Assembly: GCA_014728975.1 (NCBI GenBank)
Contig: WJKQ01000147.1
Span: 1-9,117 of the forward strand
Origin: Candidatus Peregrinibacteria bacterium
GTDB taxonomy: Bacteria > Patescibacteriota > Gracilibacteria > UBA1369 > LOWO2-01-FULL-3
DNA: 9,117 nt
Direction of reading: 5' to 3'
The first letter of the stretch is position 1. Every line of letters begins with the position of its first letter. Under the pieces are notes generated by a model. It did no database searches and had not been told where the DNA came from. It worked only from the letters and a program-made list of their open reading frames with translations. Positions 6,681 through 9,117 of the stretch are shown here, piece after piece. The position numbers and the translations under genes are program-made.

Positions 6681-7151
6681 TTAACGGGATATTTTTTGAG
6701 GAAGTTTTTGTTCCGGTGTTTCTTCCTCCTGTGTTTCAGGTTCAATAATGTTTTCCTGCCGGGTCTGCTCGATTTCTTCTGTTATAGCTTTTTTTCTTGT
6801 TTTCGTAACGGTGGATTCGGGATTGGTCAGTATTCTGTAGCTGTAATAAAATCCAATACCTATTATTAATGTTATAAGAAGAAAAATTATGAAGCTTAAA
6901 AATGGTTTTTTGGTTTCTATGTCTGGCTCTGTAAGTTCCTTTTCTGGAACAGTGCTAGGTTGTTGTGAAGTTTGCTGTTGTTGCTTTGGTGATTTTTGTT
7001 GTGGTGGAGATGGTTGTTGTGGCGGTGGTTGTTGTGGAGATGGTTGTTGTGGAGGTGGTTGTTGTGGTTCCTGTTGAGGTGTGGTTTGTTCGTCCAAAGG
7101 TTCCGGATTCATTTGACCGGATTGGGGCTGATTTTTTTGTTCTTCCTGCAT
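6681..7151 (-). CDS. Pro/Gln-rich single-TM protein leading the glycosyltransferase operon
   Basis: A 156-residue protein of unrecognised family. Residues 1-70 are extremely rich in Gln, Pro and Ser, with four tandem QQP(P/S)P pentapeptides at 30-49, and must be disordered or polyproline-like. One strong membrane segment spans about 84-105, bounded by KK at 81-82. The C-terminal 50 residues contain a basic patch (KTRKK, 117-121) and then an acidic Glu/Gln tail. There is no signal peptide; a type II arrangement with the Pro/Gln region in the cytoplasm is most likely, although the basic patch after the membrane segment makes orientation uncertain. It is the first gene after the promoter, its stop lies 1 nt before the next start, and it is therefore co-expressed with two GT-C genes. 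A scaffold, partner or envelope spacer role is possible but unsupported by homology. Low complexity could mislead similarity searches; the reading frame is supported by promoter, spacing and TM. Confidence 0.75.
   Translation of the reverse strand: MQEEQKNQPQSGQMNPEPLDEQTTPQQEPQQPPPQQPSPQQPPPQQPSPPQQKSPKQQQQTSQQPSTVPEKELTEPDIETKKPFLSFIIFLLITLIIGIGFYYSYRILTNPESTVTKTRKKAITEEIEQTRQENIIEPETQEEETPEQKLPQKISR
7005..7064. repeat. 15-bp tandem repeat (4 copies) coding QQP(P/S)P
   Basis: Four head-to-tail 15-bp units begin at 7005, 7020, 7035 and 7050. On the plus strand they read TGG(A/C)G(A/G)TGGTTGTTG; units 1 and 3 are identical, so there is also a 30-bp higher-order period. A partial unit (TGG) follows at 7065. 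The period is a multiple of three, so copy-number change would keep the minus-strand frame while lengthening the Pro/Gln region (residues 30-49). Confidence 0.9.
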
Positions 7152-7169
7152 AGTTATTATTTTCTAAGT

Positions 7170-7198
7170 ATTTTAACAATTTAACTTGTTTTTATCAA
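7170..7198 (-). promoter_or_regulatory. Putative sigma70-type promoter of the minus-strand operon
   Basis: Reading the minus strand, TTGATA (7198-7193, 5/6 match) and TAAAAT (7175-7170, 5/6 match) are 17 bp apart. Transcription would start near 7163, giving a leader of only about 12 nt before the ATG at 7151 and no Shine-Dalgarno sequence. It lies in the 78-bp gap between the divergent operons; no comparably good plus-strand promoter is visible there. Confidence 0.65.
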
Positions 7199-7217
7199 TA
7201 TCAGTCGATAAGATTTT

Positions 7218-7223
7218 AAGGAG
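7218..7223 (+). promoter_or_regulatory. Strong Shine-Dalgarno site for the start at 7230
   Basis: AAGGAG with a 6-nt spacer to the ATG at 7230. It is the only strong Shine-Dalgarno site before a gene in this window and favours 7230 over the in-frame ATG at 7236. It also argues for bacterial translation. Confidence 0.85.
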
Positions 7224-7229
7224 TAAATC

Positions 7230-8861
7230 ATGTTTATGAGGAAAAAAACATTCTATTTTTTGTTGGTTATTTTCGCTTGTGTTTTTGCTGTTAAGTTTCT
7301 TCTGACTTTATTATATTATGGCCCTACCATAATACCAGATGAAGGTTGTATAATAGAAACTTCAAAATATTTCGCGAATAATTTTAAGATAGTCAAATGC
7401 GGTGATATTACCAATGCTCCGCACGGTTATATTTCTCCTCTTGTTACAATATTATTTTCTGTTTTTTATTTGTTTTTAGCGCCTCTTAAGGCTTACAAAG
7501 CTATATTAATTTTTCATTCATTGATTGTTTCCAGTCTTGTTTTCCCTTTATATGGTATTTTAAAGAAATTTAAAATAAAGGATCGTTTAATTTTTTTATT
7601 TACGATTCTGATTTTGTTTGTACCGCAGTTTTTGGTTTATGAAAAATCTGTGATGACTGAGACTCTTTTTGCAGTGACAAATGTATGGTTTTTGTATTTT
7701 TATATTAATTCGTTTGATCGAAAGAAGAAAAAAAACAAAATTATTTCAATTATTCTTGCTGTAATTGCTGTGTTTATGAGGCCTTATGGTTTTTTAACTC
7801 TTTTTGCGCTTGCCGTTAATGAATTTATTGTCAGCAAAAGAAAAAAAGTTGCTGCTATAATTTTTATTCCTGTTTTGGGCGTTATATTAATTCCGGCTTT
7901 GCTAATTTATTCCGATATTTTGGCCAATTTATTTCAGAAAGGTCTTTCGATTTTTGATTTTGATAATTTTAAAGGATTTGTCGAATCAATTATTAATCAG
8001 TTTAACAGTTTAAGTATTGCGACTCTTTCGATTCCTTTAATTATTTTTGCAAGCAGATTTGGAAAAAGCGGTTTTAAGCATTTTGAGAAGATAAAATATT
8101 TTCTGCTTTCTTTCATCTTTATTAATCTGTTGATTTCAACACAGCATATGTATGGTTATTTTCTTGAGTATGGTATGCAGCCGGATCTTCTTTTTAGATA
8201 TATTAATGTTTCGATTATTTTTGTTTTAATTTTTTCAACTGTTTTTTTATTGAAATATAAGGAATTTCGGCTTGACCGGAAAAATATGATTATTTCGGCT
8301 GTTGTTTTATTGCTTCTTCTATTTGTTAATGTGGAATTTTACCGAAGACAATTCGTTTTTGAATATTCGCATCTTGATTATTTTCCTTTCTATTATTCTT
8401 ATTATCTGTTTTTAGTGATTGTTCTTTTTGTATTGTTGATTAATAATTTTAGAAAAGCACTTATTTCGTTAATATTTGCAATTCTTATGATTCATTCTGT
8501 TTTCGGTATTGCGGTTACAAGCAAATATTCCAGTGATGTACAACAGTTAAATCCTATTTATCAGGAGTTTAAGTATGAGGATTATGAAATTTTGTATATT
8601 TTGAATTCTGCCGTGGGTCAGTTTCCTTCAACCTACTGGTCCGTTCTTACGTTGACGAACAATGATATACAAACTGCTTTCTACGACCTTCAAAAACAAG
8701 GAGAAAGTAGTAAAATATCAGAATTGTATTTATTAAATGAAGAGGTCGAGAAGGTCGATGTTAAATTGGAGGATTTTGATTATATAATAACAGATCTGGA
8801 TCTTGATTTGCCTATTTACATGAAGTCGACATTTTCAAAAGTTTATGAAACAAAAAAATGA
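7230..8861 (+). CDS. Polytopic GT-C-type glycosyltransferase paralog 3, diverged (putative)
   Basis: A 543-residue membrane protein with the same plan as the minus-strand paralogs: TM1 (about 7-29), external loop with GPTIIPDEGC (31-40) holding D37/E38 and C40, second cysteine C57, about a dozen hydrophobic segments, and a soluble C-terminal part from about 430. Shared motifs are YEKSVMTE (137-144), RPYGF (184-188), NQFNS (256-260) and RYIN (323-326). The conserved (A/S)G(E/D)PxPLYS of the other three paralogs is replaced by HGYISPLVT (65-73), and TRPFGF becomes MRPYGF, so it is the outlier and may use another donor or acceptor. GT-C membership is by motif and topology; substrate unknown. The start is fixed by AAGGAG 6 nt upstream. 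Its TGA overlaps the ATG of the next gene, so the two are translationally coupled. Confidence 0.8.
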   Translation: MFMRKKTFYFLLVIFACVFAVKFLLTLLYYGPTIIPDEGCIIETSKYFANNFKIVKCGDITNAPHGYISPLVTILFSVFYLFLAPLKAYKAILIFHSLIVSSLVFPLYGILKKFKIKDRLIFLFTILILFVPQFLVYEKSVMTETLFAVTNVWFLYFYINSFDRKKKKNKIISIILAVIAVFMRPYGFLTLFALAVNEFIVSKRKKVAAIIFIPVLGVILIPALLIYSDILANLFQKGLSIFDFDNFKGFVESIINQFNSLSIATLSIPLIIFASRFGKSGFKHFEKIKYFLLSFIFINLLISTQHMYGYFLEYGMQPDLLFRYINVSIIFVLIFSTVFLLKYKEFRLDRKNMIISAVVLLLLLFVNVEFYRRQFVFEYSHLDYFPFYYSYYLFLVIVLFVLLINNFRKALISLIFAILMIHSVFGIAVTSKYSSDVQQLNPIYQEFKYEDYEILYILNSAVGQFPSTYWSVLTLTNNDIQTAFYDLQKQGESSKISELYLLNEEVEKVDVKLEDFDYIITDLDLDLPIYMKSTFSKVYETKK

Positions 8862-9117
8862 AAAAAGTTTATAAAAACATATTAGTATTATTTTTAGTTA
8901 TTTTGGTTCTGAAGGTTGTCATAAGTTTTTTTATGACGGGTCCTTTCATTTTTCCGGATGAATCTTGTATTGTTCAGAAAGCGATTTATTTTATCAGAAA
9001 TTTTAAAATGGCTTCCTGTTCTGAAATAATTTCATTCAGGGCCGGTGAACCTTTTCCTCTTTACTCTATTTTGATTTCACCTGTTTATTTGTTTTTTTAT
9101 GGATATAATGCTTATTA
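8858..9117 (+). CDS. Polytopic GT-C-type glycosyltransferase paralog 4, 3'-truncated by the window
   Basis: An open frame starts at the ATG at 8858, overlapping the preceding TGA (ATGA), and runs off the window after 86 codons. The fragment contains TM1 (about 7-26), GPFIFPDESC (28-37) with D34/E35 and C37, the second cysteine C54, RAGEPFPLYS (61-70), and the start of the next membrane segment ending FFYGYNAY. It is plainly a fourth member of the same family. By hand alignment about 38 of 69 positions match minus-strand paralog 2, clearly more than match its direct neighbour at 7230. Truncation is due only to the window edge. Confidence 0.8.
   Translation, partial: MKKVYKNILVLFLVILVLKVVISFFMTGPFIFPDESCIVQKAIYFIRNFKMASCSEIISFRAGEPFPLYSILISPVYLFFYGYNAY

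Noticed and set aside
6680..6745. N-terminal extension of the second minus-strand glycosyltransferase from the ATG at 6745
   Set aside because: It would overlap the upstream gene by 65 bp and add a basic stretch absent from the paralogs; the ATG at 6679 fits operon spacing and alignment.
7005..7064. CRISPR-like array
   Set aside because: Units are contiguous 15-mers with no spacers, in frame within a coding sequence.
6889..7077. Plus-strand frame giving a strikingly Cys/Gly-rich small protein
   Set aside because: It is the antisense reading of the Pro/Gln repeat; its composition follows from the TGG/TTG repeat, and it has no start signal.
7173..7214. Plus-strand promoter for the gene at 7230 (TTAACA or TTGTTT with weak -10 matches such as TAAGAT)
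   Set aside because: The -10 matches are at most 4/6, and the best-spaced option would start transcription at the Shine-Dalgarno site itself, so no call was made.
8858..8861. Alternative genetic code with UGA read as Gly (Gracilibacteria-type)
   Set aside because: TGA ends two genes within ATGA overlaps whose proteins are already full length against their paralogs; no in-frame TGA is needed inside any gene.

Overview
The window is AT-rich and reads with the standard bacterial code: TAA dominates as stop, and TGA is a real stop in two ATGA start/stop overlaps. Bacterial origin is supported by sigma70-type promoters with 17-18 bp spacers, a textbook intrinsic terminator, Sec signal peptides, a LysM domain and one strong Shine-Dalgarno site. 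The compact layout, the mostly missing Shine-Dalgarno sequences and the mix of WxL/DUF916-like proteins with many-TM GT-C enzymes would suit an uncultivated lineage such as Patescibacteria/CPR. That placement is an inference; nothing here proves a phylum.

Left part (1-3344, + strand): a cell-surface module. A small secreted, Ser/Thr-rich beta protein (67-714) has its own promoter and terminator. A second promoter overlaps the terminator's T-tract and drives a three-gene operon (839-3344). All three operon proteins have an exported beta-sandwich region of the DUF916 (WxL-interacting protein) type and a C-terminal membrane anchor. The first also carries a LysM domain after its membrane segment, which predicted topology puts in the cytoplasm.

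Right part (3345-9117): a divergent cluster of polytopic GT-C-type glycosyltransferase paralogs. From a 78-bp divergent intergenic region, the minus-strand operon encodes a Pro/Gln-rich single-TM protein (7151-6681), then two GT-C paralogs (6679-5027 and 5030-3345). The plus-strand operon encodes a third, more diverged paralog (7230-8861) and a fourth cut off by the window edge (8858 onward). All four share a GP..(F/I)xDE motif followed by a cysteine pair about 17 residues apart in the first external loop; the three full-length ones also share YEKxxMTE, RP(F/Y)GF and RYIN motifs.

The halves meet tail to tail: stop codons at 3342-3344 and 3345-3347 abut with no space and no visible terminator. 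A working hypothesis is a cell-envelope locus in which WxL/DUF916-like proteins form or hold a surface structure and the GT-C enzymes add sugars to exported proteins or cell-wall glycans from lipid-linked donors. The link between the halves rests only on proximity.
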